Positions 1 through 12,570 are shown, numbered from the stretch's first letter. The stretch is DNA of 64,000 nucleotides from Corticium candelabrum (GCF_963422355.1 NC_085087.1:2176521-2240520); one strand, 5' to 3'. Notes: a model not told the origin generated them from the sequence alone. Numbers and translations: made by a program.

Positions 1-900
1 TAGTTAACGATTGGTGGTCACATTTGTGACTTAACAGGAGAACATATTTAAAAACAACAAACAGTAGTCAATTACTGTTATACCTAATTGAAAACGGCCT
101 TCGGGTTGAAACGTATCAGAATTACATTCTGTTTAACCATGTATATATATATATATATAGTGTACGTATCACATGCATCTAAAAAAGATTTTAGGAAAAA
201 TGAAAATTTGTTTAACCATGAAGAATAATTAAATCACTCTTGCCACTGTTCATTTTATTTGTGCCGAGAAAACTATGTTCACCAAACAACGTTCAAAACC
301 AAGCCCCTTTTAAACAGTGCTGGGTACTGTTCGAAATATGCACAAAAAAGCAGCACTTGGTTTATGACAAACTGTTGTTACAACCTGTCCATTGACTACT
401 AAGAATCAAAGCTGCACCACCACACAGATAAAGCTACAAACAGACCATGTTTGCTACAGCAGCTAAGTCGCAACCTCGTTCAAAAAAATTGTGTGGAACC
501 TGGCACAATATGCCTGCTAAAAACTTCTGGCCCCCACTGTCTGTCGCTTAGCTTTAGATGACCCCAGATATGTGCATATGCTATATATATAATCATATAG
601 GTATGTACAGTAAAAAGTAGTTTGTTTCAGGGTTCGAGTGCGGCCTAGGTATGATTTCTAAAGTTGGTAATTTCCATTCAACCCACTGACAAAACAAGTA
701 AAGCAAGAATTGCCGCTTTCAGCAATGCAAGTGAGCAAAGCCCTTGGAAATAGATATACAGTTCTTGCATACAATTGTATAGGATAAAGATAGAAAATCC
801 TGAAACATTATGACCCCCAATAGAAGATGACCCAAATGCTTAGTGATGGTGACCCCTGCAAATCACTGAATTTCAAACTGATGGCTCTCACATTACATTT
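1..900. other. No gene recognised
   Basis: AT-rich sequence with short TA runs and no open stretch that looks coding. The only gene-related signal is a pyrimidine-containing tract ending in an AG just after the segment (906-907), which could be the splice acceptor of the next exon. Confidence 0.5.
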
Positions 901-907
901 TTGCTAG

Positions 908-1179
908 CCCTTCCCCTGACACTTAATAATGACCGGCTCCTAAACAACTTTTGCGACAGCAATATTGTTATTGATACTTTTGTTGTAGGAGATATTGTTA
1001 ATGGAGATCAAGACTGTAATCGTGAAGACACCGAGGAGACTGAAACTCAGGCAGATGTTATCTTTGAGTTTGTTCCAAAAACAAAATGTGGTGATGTCAT
1101 ATGGGATACGGAAAACCTTCCAACAGACAGTAAGAATGTAAAATTTGTGCTGATAGCAGAAGTCAGCTTTAAAGGCTAA
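908..1179 (+). CDS. Unrecognised acidic exon
   Basis: An open stretch of about 90 codons follows a plausible acceptor (TTTTTGCTAG ending at 907) and ends with TAA at 1177-1179. The peptide is acidic in its middle (EDTEETETQAD) and ends VKFVLIAEVSFKG. No domain is recognised. Its composition is less biased than the microsatellite-derived frames around it, which is the main reason to keep it. It could be the last exon of a gene starting upstream of the window, or join the exon-like stretch at 1852. There is no ATG near the start, so an internal or terminal exon is likelier than a whole gene. Confidence 0.3.
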
Positions 1180-1233
1180 TGAGACGTGATCAAATAACCT
1201 TGTCTTGCTTGAAATCACGTCTGTATGTACACA

Positions 1234-1238
<5 letters not shown>

Positions 1239-1325
<87 letters not shown>

Positions 1326-1332
1326 GTGTGTG
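1239..1332. repeat. (GT)n microsatellite
   Basis: About 45 GT units, nearly pure, with a TTG interruption near the right end. It yields artefactual His-Thr reading frames on the reverse strand. Confidence 0.95.
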
Positions 1333-1851
1333 GTAGGTCTAGATAGGTAGTGAATGGAATGACTTTCCTATTGTTTGTGTGATGCAATGCTGCAGAGCAA
1401 CCAAAGCATTGCTGTTTAAGAGCACTTGGAGCTTTGCCTTTCATATAGTATTAGAAAGAGACTGAACTGTGAATATGAATATTTCATATACTGAAGCTGT
1501 CGGCTTTCCTAGATTTAGATAGGGGCATCCTATTTTCAGAATTTACCCCTCTGCCTTCTCCTAACATTTCAGACAAGAGAATTAACACAAACAAGCTTAG
1601 ACACTCATTTAGCTTTGCATGTATTCCTCATTTTGTTTCTTGAGACTGAGTTGGTTCTAACAGTAGGACAGTTTCAATGCTAGTGAGAGGACAGTCTCAA
1701 GCTCATGTAATATTTTCAGTGTGGATGCACGTTCAGAAATTATTTAGTTTTCTTAGTCACATATTGATATGTCTTGACTACTATACTATGTGTTTTGGGC
1801 GCATCTTTTAGCTTTGGGTTAATATCTTGTTAATCTTTGTTTTTCTACTAG

Positions 1852-2495
1852 CTCTTGCATGGACGCCTGACCAAGACTTGTCCAATGCTGTAAAACTTCC
1901 CTGTGCAGCAGTTTCAAAACAACAACCATGTGCTAGCGTGGCACCAATGCTGATCACTCCACCAACAAGGCATGTATTTGTGTCTGCACACAGTGATGTG
2001 AAAGATCCAACTCTATCAGGAAAAGACCAATTATCATATCTTTGTAGCTTGTCGACTGGTAACATTAAGAGTAGAGGATTGCCTCACATTTTCACGGATC
2101 GTGGGAAGTTGGCCAGAAGGCTATTCCAACTGTCTGAAGGATGTCCTTCGCCTTTACCTCTTCAAGGCTCTTCTGATGTATCTAGACCACTCACCACCGA
2201 TGTATCTAAACCACTCACCACCGATGTATCTAAACCACTCACCACCGATGTATCTAAACCACTCACCACTGATGTATCTAAACCACTCACCACTGATGTA
2301 CCTAAACCACTACATTCAATGCCTGACCACCGGAGGTATAATAAACGATCGTTATCTTGTAGTCTTGCAATCCCAGTTAAGAAGCGGAGAACTGTACAAA
2401 CTTTTCATAAACAATCAGATTTATCAGTGTCATTTGTCGATGAACCACTGCTTTGCTTGTCACCTCATCCAGCAGTCAAATCAAGGCATGTATAG
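1852..2495 (+). CDS. Unrecognised exon with DVSKPLTT peptide repeats
   Basis: An open stretch of about 214 codons follows a strong acceptor (polypyrimidine tract, then CTACTAG ending at 1851) and runs to TAG at 2493-2495. The first part has ordinary composition (for example HVFVSAHSDVKDPTLSG). The middle carries about six copies of an 8-residue repeat, DVSKPLTT, encoded by a 24-bp minisatellite whose unit length keeps the frame. The tail is basic (VKKRRTVQTFHK) and could be a nuclear localisation signal. No family is recognised. A donor-like GTATAG overlaps the end, so the exon may splice onward instead of stopping. An in-frame minisatellite and a clean acceptor favour a real exon. Confidence 0.4.
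2175..2312 (+). repeat. 24-bp coding minisatellite
   Basis: Five full units and one partial unit of a 24-bp repeat (GATGTATCTAAACCACTCAC plus CACC/CACT). Units start at 2175, 2199, 2223, 2247, 2271 and 2295. They differ by single bases. The 24-bp length preserves the reading frame of the surrounding open stretch. Confidence 0.95.
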
Positions 2496-2569
2496 TGTTC
2501 TGAATGAGGTGGAGGTAGTTTGTACTAATTTGTGATAATGTGAGCTTATCGAATCCAACTGTTTAGACT

Positions 2570-2572
<3 letters not shown>

Positions 2573-2651
<79 letters not shown>

Positions 2652-2661
2652 CACACACACA
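2573..2661. repeat. (CA)n microsatellite
   Basis: A near-pure CA run of about 44 units with one A insertion close to the right end. Confidence 0.95.
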
Positions 2662-4734
2662 ACGCTCGTTCGGTGTTTAAACCTCTTCTTACATGTCTAA
2701 TGCAAGAGTCATTGTCAAACGCTTGATAATATTGAATGATGTTTGATGATGAAGCTATTGTGATGCAGTAGTACCAAGGACTGATTCACATGCTTCTGAT
2801 TGGACTAGGCCCACTGTAGTGTTTGCTATAATATAAGGACTCACATTAGTAGTCTAGGTATTGTTTTCACTCAGCATGCTCATAATGGCAGGCTATCATA
2901 CCAGTCACACTCAAGTATGTGTTGTCATATTTTTTAGCCCGATGTTGGCCTATAAACAACGTAGATGTTTGAGGTTGGCAGAATGTGCTTGGAGCATGCA
3001 TTTTTTGTGACGCAAGAAACATCAGATTACGATGAGCACATCTTTTTACGAAACAGTTGAACAATCCGAGAGTGGGATGTAAACTGCTTGGAGCGAGAAA
3101 TCTCGCTGTTAGAAAACGAAACTATGCACTATTGATTGTTCGTTCTGGTACAAGTGTCACCCACTGTGAGAGATTAGCACATTTACACTGTTGTTAGTAT
3201 TAAATGCACACATTTAGTGATTTTTTCAATATCATTTATATTGCCATAACTGCATGAAGCATGACTACATGAATCCGTGGAAACGTTTAACAAAGGATTG
3301 TCAATATGTATAACGGAAAAGTGACTGCTGCAAACGTGCTACGTGTATGGTAGTAAAGTATCACAAGGACTGCCCCAAACAGGTAGAAAGATTTACAACC
3401 AAATTTGCATATGGAATTGCTTACTCTATTGCTGCGTGCATGTACACTAAACCCTAATTTTGCTTTTTTCAGAAGACAAAACGAAACAAATTCCTTGAAT
3501 TTTTTACACAGTGGAATATAGGAAAAAATTGGTGAAACATCATGCTCTAGTAAAAGAGGTTGACCTAACATTTTAAATTTTGTGCATTCGTTCATAATTG
3601 ATATCACAGTCCTTTCTTGTAATTATTGACATCAACATTTTAGTTTAATTTCCTTATTTCTTGCATCATATTCACTACTGTATTTACTATCAAAATATAT
3701 ACAAAAAATTGGCTTGTTGCTGTTGTTTTGTTGCATTATTATTGAATAATTAGTATCTTTCTGCTAATGGAACAACAAGCATTCCTTGTGCAGCCAAAAT
3801 TCTACAAAGTGCACTTGAAGGGGCAACTAAGCCAAGAAGAATTAGACTGTAATTGACTTTAATTCTTACCAGAACAAAACATACATCGCCAGTGTTATCA
3901 TAATAGAAAAATTTGTTACAAATTAGACTTTTGTAAGAAAAATTCTTCCCAAAAATGAAAGAGTGTGTGGATGAGTGGGGATGTATAAGTGTTTGTACAG
4001 CTAAATGATGACGTCATTTATTACAAGCAGGTGACATAATGTTTGACGATTACGGTGCATGGTGGAGCAACATTTGACATCCATTCTGCTCTATTTCTAC
4101 GATTGCTTGTTACCACAACAACCTGCATGTAGCAAACTTAATTATTCCTAGAACTGATTGTCCGAGGCATACAATATCAATATCACAAAAAGACATGCCA
4201 GTAGTAGTACATTGACATGTGAAATAGCTGGGGGACTTGCCACACAAACATCAAGTCAGGTTAGTTGAGACATGCAGGAACGTCAGATCTGCATCGCCCA
4301 ACCATTAAAGTAGCCATTGTCTTGTGCAATAATTATCTCCTACGTAAACCCCGTCTGGCCACACACTGTTAAGCCTCTCTGTTTGTAATAAGCGTAAGCC
4401 GCCTGTGTCCTTGTAGCACTCACATAATGGACAGTCCGCTTGTAGTCAGACATAAAATGGCCTGCCTTTGGCACGGTTAGGTATCCAGATCTGTAGGTCA
4501 TTTCTTCATTGAATGAACCACCTTTGCCTCTTCCTGATATTGAAAAAGGTACTTGTTGTTGTAAAACAGGAATTAAAGAGCACCCTGTTTGCCTTCTTCC
4601 ATGTGTCCAGATATAGATATTTAGCTTGAAAATTGGGGTTGTATTGGATTAAACGTTTTTCGCGTTTGTCATTTGAAATTTGACCACACAAATACCTATG
4701 TACTGTCATACAAACATAACTACGTGCATTACAA
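2662..4734. other. No gene recognised
   Basis: Mixed AT-rich sequence. Several short open frames exist on both strands (for example a minus-strand one over 2867-3064), but none shows a recognisable domain, and none has both a plausible start and splice signals. Confidence 0.4.
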
Positions 4735-4741
4735 TCACACA

Positions 4742-4804
<63 letters not shown>

Positions 4805-4842
4805 CCTCCTCCTCCTGTCTTGCTTCAGTCTAGACGGACACG

Positions 4843-4936
<94 letters not shown>

Positions 4937-4974
4937 CCTCCTCCTCCTGTCTTGCTTCAGTCTAGACGGACACG

Positions 4975-5060
<86 letters not shown>

Positions 5061-5090
5061 GCACACACACACACACACACACGCACACAG
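4735..5090. repeat. Compound (CA)n array with a duplicated 43-bp insert
   Basis: Three long CA runs are separated by two identical 43-bp islands at 4803-4845 and 4935-4977. Each begins ATCCTCCTCCTCCTGTC and ends GGACACGCTA. The 132-bp spacing means one CA-run-plus-island unit has been duplicated. The right end degenerates into CGCA/CACA variants. Open frames here are poly His-Thr or Cys-Val artefacts. Confidence 0.95.
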
Positions 5091-5494
5091 ACCGTGATGT
5101 CCCCTATGTACTTTTTGCTTGCGTTTCTAAAAGATTCTTTGTCTTGTTTCACTGCTGCTTCAACCTACCGACGTAACTGCCAGCGTGTATATACTGGTCT
5201 CTCGATTCCATCTTGTACTGATACAAGATACAAGTCAGGTTTTTTCTATTAGTTGCAAACTTCTGTCTGTAATCCAGTTATTTTGCTTGACTGAAGCAGA
5301 GGGGAGTTGCTCTCCTAAAGCGTCACTTATCGCAGTATGAAATCGTTCTATCTCTCTTCAACGGGGACGTCAGTATTACCCATAGACTTCGAACAACGCT
5401 CTCTTGAAAAGCCTTAAACTTGTTGCCGTTTTGTCACTCGAAGATGAGGGGAAATCATCGCAAGAAAATGAGGGTATATGAATTACAATTACAG

Positions 5495-5814
5495 TGGATT
5501 GCTCGTTTCTTCAAAGAGTCATTGAGGATGGAAGTGTTGCTCTAGATATTGGTTCCATATTGAGAAAGCACATTCTACAGGTGGTCGCAGCTTTGTTTTG
5601 CAAAACAACCTCCGCTAGAGAAGTCGGCCATCCTTTTACTCTAAAATGTTGTCGACTGATAAACTAACGATTCTGTTGATCAATGAACATGCACCAGTAA
5701 CAGAGCCGCCTGACTTGCCTAAGCATCTCCTTGGCAATCCATTGGTGACCGAGACACTAGGAAGGTCAGCTTACAGAAACACTCCGTCGTTTAGCGCTAC
5801 GCCCTCGCAATCTT
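5495..5814 (+). CDS. Exon-like open stretch, unrecognised
   Basis: After an acceptor-like AATTACAG ending at 5494, a frame opens with VDCSFLQRVIEDGSVALDIG and runs to about 5667. A second frame starting at the ATG at 5646 (MLSTDKLTILLINEHAPVTE) overlaps it and runs to TGA near 5814. The residue composition of both looks protein-like. They may be successive exons or a frameshifted single frame. No domain is recognised and the surrounding gene is not visible. Confidence 0.22.
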
Positions 5815-5885
5815 GATTGTATAGCTACGCAATCAAGATAGAAGGTTGGTCTGAACTACACCAATTGAGCTAAAGACGCCACACA

Positions 5886-5887
<2 letters not shown>

Positions 5888-5940
<53 letters not shown>
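5888..5940. repeat. (CA)n microsatellite
   Basis: A near-pure CA run of about 26 units. Confidence 0.9.
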
Positions 5941-5942
<2 letters not shown>

Positions 5943-6021
5943 TAGGGTAACGTCTATCAGCACAGTTTGGAAATTGTTTGGTTTTCCTAGTTTACTGGCG
6001 ATGAAACACATTCCTCCTCTT

Positions 6022-6245
6022 TGTTAGTGAGTACGGCTATCCAACGTGGGCGTTGGTGAGATTCGCCGAGGACGCCAGCCGTGTGTTATAGAAAATCCAA
6101 TCCTGACAGTTCGACGTCACACTATAGCATCACGTTTGTAGCAATCGTGATGTGGCAGACTCGTAACACCATGGAAGAGGAGAAGAACGGTAACGACGTA
6201 CAGAGGAGTTGTTAGAGACAACTGAGTCACCAGAACGATCAAAGA
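6022..6245. repeat. Diverged direct repeat, copy 1
   Basis: Begins TTGTTAGTGAGTACGGCTAT and matches 6721-6945 over its full length, with many substitutions and a few indels. Shared landmarks include the CCAACGT.GGC.TTGG stretch, the GAGGAGAAGAACG block and the GTTGTTAGAG block. Function unknown. No strand is open throughout. Confidence 0.8.
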
Positions 6246-6720
6246 TAAGCTGTTATAACTGTTGTTAATTTGACGGTAGAATTCCAGATACAAGCCGCGT
6301 TGAAGTTGTAGTCTATCAGTGTATACCGATGATGGAGAGACATCAGAGTATTGTAACAGACGGTTGATGCTGGTTGGTCTGGTTCCAGCCGAAAGTTTAC
6401 AGAATAAGAGGTTGTCAGGTTGCATGAGCATCGCTCTTCTCTGTTAGTACAGTTTAGTGATTTAAAATTTTGACTGCTCAACATTTCAAAAGGATGCACA
6501 GGAAATAATCTTTAATTTAATCTTGTCATCAGTGTGAAAAGCGATCGCATAAACTCCGTCCGTGAGATGTAATTCTAGATCAACAACTTAACTTTGAAGA
6601 GGTTGGATTTCTGTTTGAGTAGGTACAACGTCTAGCTACTAGCCCAGTTTGAAAATTACCTACTATTGCAACGGAATGCGTAACAGATGGGTAAGACTTT
6701 CTTTGCTGGTGCATGGTAAA

Positions 6721-6945
6721 TTGTTAGTGAGTATGGCTCTCCAACGTTGGCATTGGCGAGAGTTGCTGACAGTGTCAACAGTGCATACATTGTAGAAATC
6801 TCATCGTGACAGTTTGAAGTTGCACTTGCATCATTTTGTTGAGCAATAGTGAGATGGCAAACTCCTGCCACCGTGAGAGAGGAGAAGAACGCTAACGACC
6901 TACAGAACTGTTGTTAGAGTCATCTTCGTCATCAGAGCGATATCA
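6721..6945. repeat. Diverged direct repeat, copy 2
   Basis: Begins TTGTTAGTGAGTATGGCTCT and is the partner of 6022-6245, about 700 bp away in the same orientation. The substitution level by eye suggests an old duplication. It may be an old tandem exon duplication or a low-copy repeat. The sequence alone does not decide. Confidence 0.8.
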
Positions 6946-7033
6946 GACGTAAACGAACATGACTGAGGGTTGCTCTGCACACTCATTTATTTGCTCATTT
7001 GATTAATAACACCTCTCCGTGTTTGCTCTCTAG

Positions 7034-7252
7034 GTAGGAAGCCTAACTCATGTTCCCTGTTTGCCGTTGCATTACTGGCTTGTTGTTGGAGAAGAAGGGA
7101 GAACATTGCAAAGCCTACTAGTGATTAGCACTAAATACGGAGTGATGCACTCGGTAAACCTCCATGTTAATGGGAGTTCTTACGCGTTTGATTACTCAAC
7201 ACAAGGGTTAAACGCACAATTCGGACATACCGTAGCTGTTGTATGCAATTAA
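7034..7252 (+). CDS. Exon-like open stretch, unrecognised
   Basis: A pyrimidine-rich acceptor (GTTTGCTCTCTAG ending at 7033) opens into a frame containing HYWLVVGEEGRTLQSLLVIS and ending HTVAVVCN with TAA at 7250-7252. The composition is protein-like, with a pattern suggestive of beta strands. No family is recognised. It would be a terminal exon. Confidence 0.25.
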   Translation, partial: VGSLTHVPCLPLHYWLVVGEEGRTLQSLLVISTKYGVMHSVNLHVNGSSYAFDYSTQGLNAQFGHTVAVVCN

Positions 7253-7259
7253 TTAATAT

Positions 7260-8596
7260 GTGAATATGGGTTAACGAAGGAAATGAAAACAGGATTGACG
7301 TCGCCGGTTGATGCAAATACAACAAAAGTGGGAGCGCATCCATCGGACATCCGCGTGTTGATCGAAAGAAGATGCGATTTATAGGCGACGAAATTAATTA
7401 CGTGCGGGTGTCGTAGGAGCACGTGCCCCCGCTAAACGTTAGCTATCTGTGATACCCTAGACCTAGTAGGGAAGGTTATCTCTGCATGGCGATGAAATAG
7501 AGCTATTTTGGCAATGAATAACCTTGAGTTTGCTTAAGTAATAAATAAATGCCATTTATGCATTTATGTTGGCTCAGTAACTCTTGTTGTAGTGGTAATT
7601 CAACATTCAGAGAAAGTGTAATTGTTGGAGAATTATGTGCCCTTCTCAGAAATAGCTTACCGATCAAGTGCTTATACCAATACAACCTAACTGCGCTCTA
7701 CAGCTGCAGGGATTTTCCTAGCTAACTCTCAATTCAAGTTGCGTCCGAGCTGTTCAATTTGCGTTCAGAATTGTTTTGAGCTGTAATTGGAATGTACCAG
7801 CCACGGGACTTTCTCCAAACAAACCGCATACTATAGGATAAAATGCATGATATAATTCCTAAGACTTACTAAGTAAATACAGCATCAAATAGAATTGTTT
7901 ATTTTAAGTGTAAAAAATCAGTTTTAGTAGCTGTGTTACAAGCACACCTGATTCAGAGAGCGGGGTTGCGTAAAATGAGCAAAAGTTGCTTACATGTACG
8001 GATAAAAAGGATTGTAAGAAAGACACTGAGATGTGATTGTAAGAAAAACACTGAGATGTACTAACTTTATAGCAATATCGTATATGAGACAATTTCAATT
8101 GACCAGTCTGCAGCCAACACCCCTTAGCACGCTTCTTTTATTGTCAAGCGAAGCATGTACTGGCCCCGAGTCTCTGGCTTTCTTTTTTAAGCGCTTAAAC
8201 TCGCCAAAGAAACCAGCAATCAACAACCAGAGGTTTAGCAAACGCAGTAACCAACTCGCGTCACTGCGTATCGTTCTGGAAACACACACAACAAGTAAAG
8301 TGAATGAACTTCGCATGCTCTGGAAAGCCTTCGCGGTATCAATATTATTGTAAGAATGACAATAACAAGTGGCAGTAAAGTTCAACGCATTTCGGGTGCT
8401 GTTGCGCATATATTTTCTTTAAACATAATTTATATTCATGTTTCTAAGCATTAATTTTAGTATTGTGTACCACATATATAGCATACCCATGCATTACTAA
8501 TTAATATCGACATCCTTTGTTTGCGTCACTTTGTTTAGTGTGTATTGTGCGAGTGCATCATATTGTTGTTCACAAGCGCGTTGAGAGATAACTTGG

Positions 8597-8597
<1 letters not shown>
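7260..8597. other. No gene recognised
   Basis: Short frames occur on both strands around 8033-8409. They overlap each other antisense and carry no domain signature. A 20-bp motif (AGAAAAACACTGAGATGT and a close variant) is repeated in tandem near 8018-8060. Confidence 0.4.
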
Positions 8598-8651
<54 letters not shown>

Positions 8652-8653
8652 TA
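8598..8653. repeat. (AT)n microsatellite
   Basis: About 27 TA units immediately upstream of an ATGGGCTGTTGTTGG start-like sequence at 8657. A shorter (AT)n run lies at 8999-9017. Confidence 0.95.
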
Positions 8654-8689
8654 GAAATGGGCTGTTGTTGGTCTAGATGTAAGAATGAC

Positions 8690-10740
8690 GATAAACATCA
8701 GCAAGTTACTGAAGGCAAGAAAAGTTGTAGATGAAAACAAAAAATTGAAGAAAAGGTAAAATTATCGCTACTTTGTTGTATGATAAAGACAAAATCTCAG
8801 ACACTGCATCTGTACGTGCAAGGTAAGAAAGTACAAAGTAACAAGACTGTTTTTGTAATCGTGGTAACCATTTGTGGCGTCATAATTGTAAAGTGATACA
8901 TTTCATTGTTGTGTTAGAGTAATGGTCCTCAACAAAATAATATTCTCGTGTTGTAAACAACAAAAATGAATGATATTAAGTCGTTCGTAAATGTTAGAAT
9001 ATATATATATATATATAAAGTCTGTGACACTTTCCGCACAGACTGCTCGCAATGATCGAAGATCAACAATATTGTCATCAGTTGAGTAGAATTTAGATGC
9101 TTAAACTTTCCCTGAGACGTCTGATTTCGCTAAACTGAAAACTGTACACTACGATCACGAATTGTATCTTAATTAATACCATTGAATACTTTGTAGCATA
9201 CTAAGGGACGCTTAGACAATGAGTGATAGCACTCGTCATATACTGACAATTAGTGATTAATTTTTTAATTTTCTGTTTCAGAGTCGTCGATGAACTTTTG
9301 CATAGCGAGAGCAAATTGAGAGAATCTGCGACAATTGCAACAGTTTGCCACAAAAATGGCGACGCAGAACGAGAAGAACTGAGATATGAAGTGGAAATGT
9401 ACTTTTGTCATTGTATGGTCGGGTGACGCCATTAGTTTCATCTTACTTTCGTAAGGTTGTTGCACGAAATGATCGACGAAATTGTAAAGAATGTGGAAGT
9501 TCCTGCTAGAAGAAATGATTCTGTATCACAAACTGCGTTACAAAAAGAAAACCGAGCGAGTAAAAAGGTTAAAATGTTCCTATTAGCGCTTATCAAACCT
9601 ACAAAATTATTCCAGAGATTGATATCATATTATAACATTTAGCATTAAATAATACCTTACAATTAGGCAAAATTACGTGCTTACGGTATATTTCATGTCG
9701 TTGTTTTTGTTTTGTGCGTTCAGGCTTACCTTTCACTAGAGCTTAGCATTGTCGATTCATCTTGGTCTGAAATGTCTGTCTGGTCACAGCTGACAACAGT
9801 GTCACATACGACAACTACAGCGCTCCCGCAAAATGAGAATGAGATTCAGTCTCGTTTGTGGCAAAATTTCATAAGACTAGCATTCAAGTTGTGCTCTAAT
9901 GAGGTAGACAGCAAAACATGCAATTTGAATAATAATACAAATAGTAATAATAGTAATAATACTAAACCTCTGGGCAGTTATCTCTTGATTGCATGTTGTT
10001 GGTTTTCGACTGTCCAAATGATTTCATATTTTTCATTCCATGTTTCGTAGTCCAGTAGCAGCAGCTGTATAGTCCTCTTTTCTAGACAGCATTATGTATA
10101 TTTAATGTAATAACCATGGTGACTATTAAAACCAATTAACAATTTCGATTATAAATTATTAGATGAAAGCTCGTGTTATTGTCGACAAGGATACATACGT
10201 TTGGAAAGACACTGTCAAGTGGCTCAACCCCAGTCCGTCAGCACGAAAGCTGCAGCGATGCGACTGTTTCGTGTCTTGGCTGTCTCTGACTATTTACAGT
10301 ACATACAATGAGAAACAACCTATTGCGAACAGATATCGTTATCAAAATCGTCATTATACGTTCTGTAGTGTTTGACGACGTACTCTTTCTTGTTCTAAAG
10401 AACGAAGAAGAAGGCAAGAATCAGGTCGAGCTAATAATGATATCTGCAGTTATAGATGCACATATACTGCATTATTTTGTGTACATAATTTAATTAATAT
10501 AAACCCACGTACTAAAGGCAAGCATTGTATATACTTTTGGTATATTTTGTTACGTTAGCAAGTGGAAAAACAATGGACGAAACCTCTACTCCTCTCCAGA
10601 CAGACAATTTCAGAAGACGAAGGTAAGTATAAACATGATTTTGATGGCAAAATAATTTAAATAATTTTATTAATACCAAACGTAAAATTTTGCAGATGAT
10701 TGCCTCCGTTGGACAATCAACTACGGTTTAAGTCATTACT
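8690..10740 (+). CDS. Putative multi-exon gene, unrecognised
   Basis: Several exon-like stretches join with consistent phase. One at about 8700 encodes a charged helix (KLLKARKVVDENKKLKKR) and ends AAAAG|GTAAAA. One at about 8790-8821 (KISDTASVRAR) ends at GTAAGA. Exon 9282-9398 (VVDELLHSESKLRES...) ends in phase 2 and joins exactly to 9456-9567 (LLHEMIDEIVKNVEVPARR). That exon ends in phase 0 and joins exon 9724-9903 (AYLSLELSIVDSSWSEMS). A stretch from 10163 (MKARVIVDKDTYVWKDTVKW) and two more at 10560-10620 and 10696-10750, flanked by GTAAGT and GTACTT donors, may continue it. Introns are 57-260 bp. The product looks helical and charged. No family is recognised. An upstream ATG at 8657 would give a Met-Gly-Cys-Cys start, but the frame after it stops early. 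The central three exons are the firmest part. Confidence 0.42.
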
Positions 10741-10759
10741 ATTTAGAAAGCAGGTACTT

Positions 10760-11370
10760 TTGTCACAATCTTGTAAACCAGTACAGCCAGCAAATTTTTA
10801 CTAGTGTGGGTGTTGTCTGGTGTAGTTACGACCACTCACGTGAAACTGCAGTCACAATTTTGAGAGCGTCATCTTTATGAAAAGTAAAATTGTGAGACAT
10901 GAATTACTATAATTAATTTTAACAGTTACTGAAATCGTAATATTTCCATTACTCTGCACTACGTAGTTCAACTTGTTGTTTCATATGATTGCTGGGGATT
11001 TCGTAAGTTTACTTAGGCAATATCTGGACTTCTGGGTCACAGACAGTACTGTACCGTAGTAGCCCTCAGCGTCTTGTTTTCCAGACGTTATATGCGCAAA
11101 TAATTTCCGCAATGGATCACTGTGTAATTTATAATTTTAGAAAGCTGACAATTACTTGAAATGTTGTCATATATTTAAGTATATTCGTCAAAATATTTTC
11201 TAAAAGAAACTCTCAAATTCATGCATATAGTCAGTTATAGTATTTCAGTTGCATACGTATTGTCATGATACGTATCATCATGAAATATTGTACTAGACTA
11301 GTAAATGATTCTGCGTTCTACGCGCATCAGAGCTACGAGCGTATATTTATGTGCATGTAGTTGCGTGTGC
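10760..11370. other. No gene recognised
   Basis: AT-rich sequence with no convincing open frame. It may be intron or flank of the upstream gene. Confidence 0.4.
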
Positions 11371-11375
11371 GGTGT

Positions 11376-11408
11376 GGTGGTGGTGGTGGTGGTGGTGGTG
11401 GTGGTGGT

Positions 11409-11466
<58 letters not shown>

Positions 11467-11478
11467 TGTGTGTGTGTA
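11376..11478. repeat. (GGT)n then (GT)n compound microsatellite
   Basis: About eleven GGT units pass directly into about 33 GT units, with one CTG interruption near the right end. Confidence 0.95.
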
Positions 11479-11914
11479 TCAAATTGGGAAATGATAGCAT
11501 GTGACCGTTCAGTGTGGAAGAAAATATGAGATTAGGTTTAGATCGTTACGAGGAAGACAGAATTGACAAAATTGAAGAAAAGAGACTAATTCGGCACAAC
11601 TATACACCACAAACTTGATTATTGGTACAAAGAAAGTTTAAAATATCTGTCATCAAGTATGTCGTTCCAGAATTGAACTCTTTCACATGAACATGCTCAT
11701 CAAAGACAAATTGTAAACAACTGCTGAGTGAAAGTCGTACTCATTGTGCGTGCGTACCCTGGTGACGTAGGTTTCTTAATGGAGCTACGGCTGAAAGTTG
11801 ATCAACCGCTACTACTTATCGTGTTCAGATTGTTGCGGCGGTGAAATTAATTTCGATCTTGCAAATCGAAATTTTTTGATATTATTACGAGAAAATGACT
11901 AGAGAAAGGCAGAA

Positions 11915-12004
11915 ACAAGCAGCACCAAAGGTGTGATTGTTTGTGGTAAACGTTTTCGTCAGAAGGGAGACCTCACCAGACACAGCCGATTCTGTAACAG
12001 TTAA
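11915..12004 (+). pseudogene. C2H2/C2HC zinc-finger fragment
   Basis: One frame reads VCGKRFRQKGDLTRHSRFC and then stops (TAA at about 12004). This is a zinc-finger-like pattern (C near the start, hydrophobic F and L, H-x3-C at the end). It lies about 600 bp upstream of a second finger of the same type at about 12600 (CKFCCKPYAAKN...HMKRC) that heads a reverse-transcriptase element. It is most likely the first N-terminal finger of that element, separated by the (GT)n expansion. Alternatively it is an unrelated zinc-finger exon. Confidence 0.4.
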
Positions 12005-12094
12005 TGAAACAATCTAGTCATTTGTCCAGGGCTCTATGCTTAAGTTAAGGACACCGCCATCATCAGTTTTACAATGGGCGGGTTCAAGGTTCAA

Positions 12095-12290
<196 letters not shown>

Positions 12291-12570
12291 TACCATTTCA
12301 GCAAGATACTTTGCTAGTGACTTTACGTAAGTAGTTGTATGGTTTTCGTGTGGTTTTTAGGGTGTAGTTATGTAGTAGAGTTATTCTCATTTTCAATTTG
12401 CTTGTTTTACATGTTTCCTTTTTATATTATTCTAGTATTGTTCTATGCTGATTGAGCTTACTAAATTAGCTACGAACAGTTTTGGTTACGTTTTTCTGAG
12501 TTGAAATATAAGTGAGTGAGTGAGAGAGTGCGCGAGCACGTGTTCGAACATGTTCGAACTAGCCATCATT

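Noticed and set aside
2867..3064. Minus-strand Cys/His-containing frame as a THAP-type zinc finger
   Set aside because: The spacing of Cys and His residues does not fit a THAP or BED finger, and no partner exon is visible.
4673..5252. Long open frames of repeated His-Thr or Cys-Val at the CA/GT runs (also near 1.3, 11.4, 12.1, 36.2, 38.9 and 63.4 kb)
   Set aside because: They are translations of dinucleotide repeats, open on both strands, with no start context or domain.
5842..5882. tRNA-like sequence on the minus strand (TTAGCTCAATTGGTG, A-box-like)
   Set aside because: No B box, no anticodon stem or acceptor pairing follows. At most a tRNA-derived scrap.
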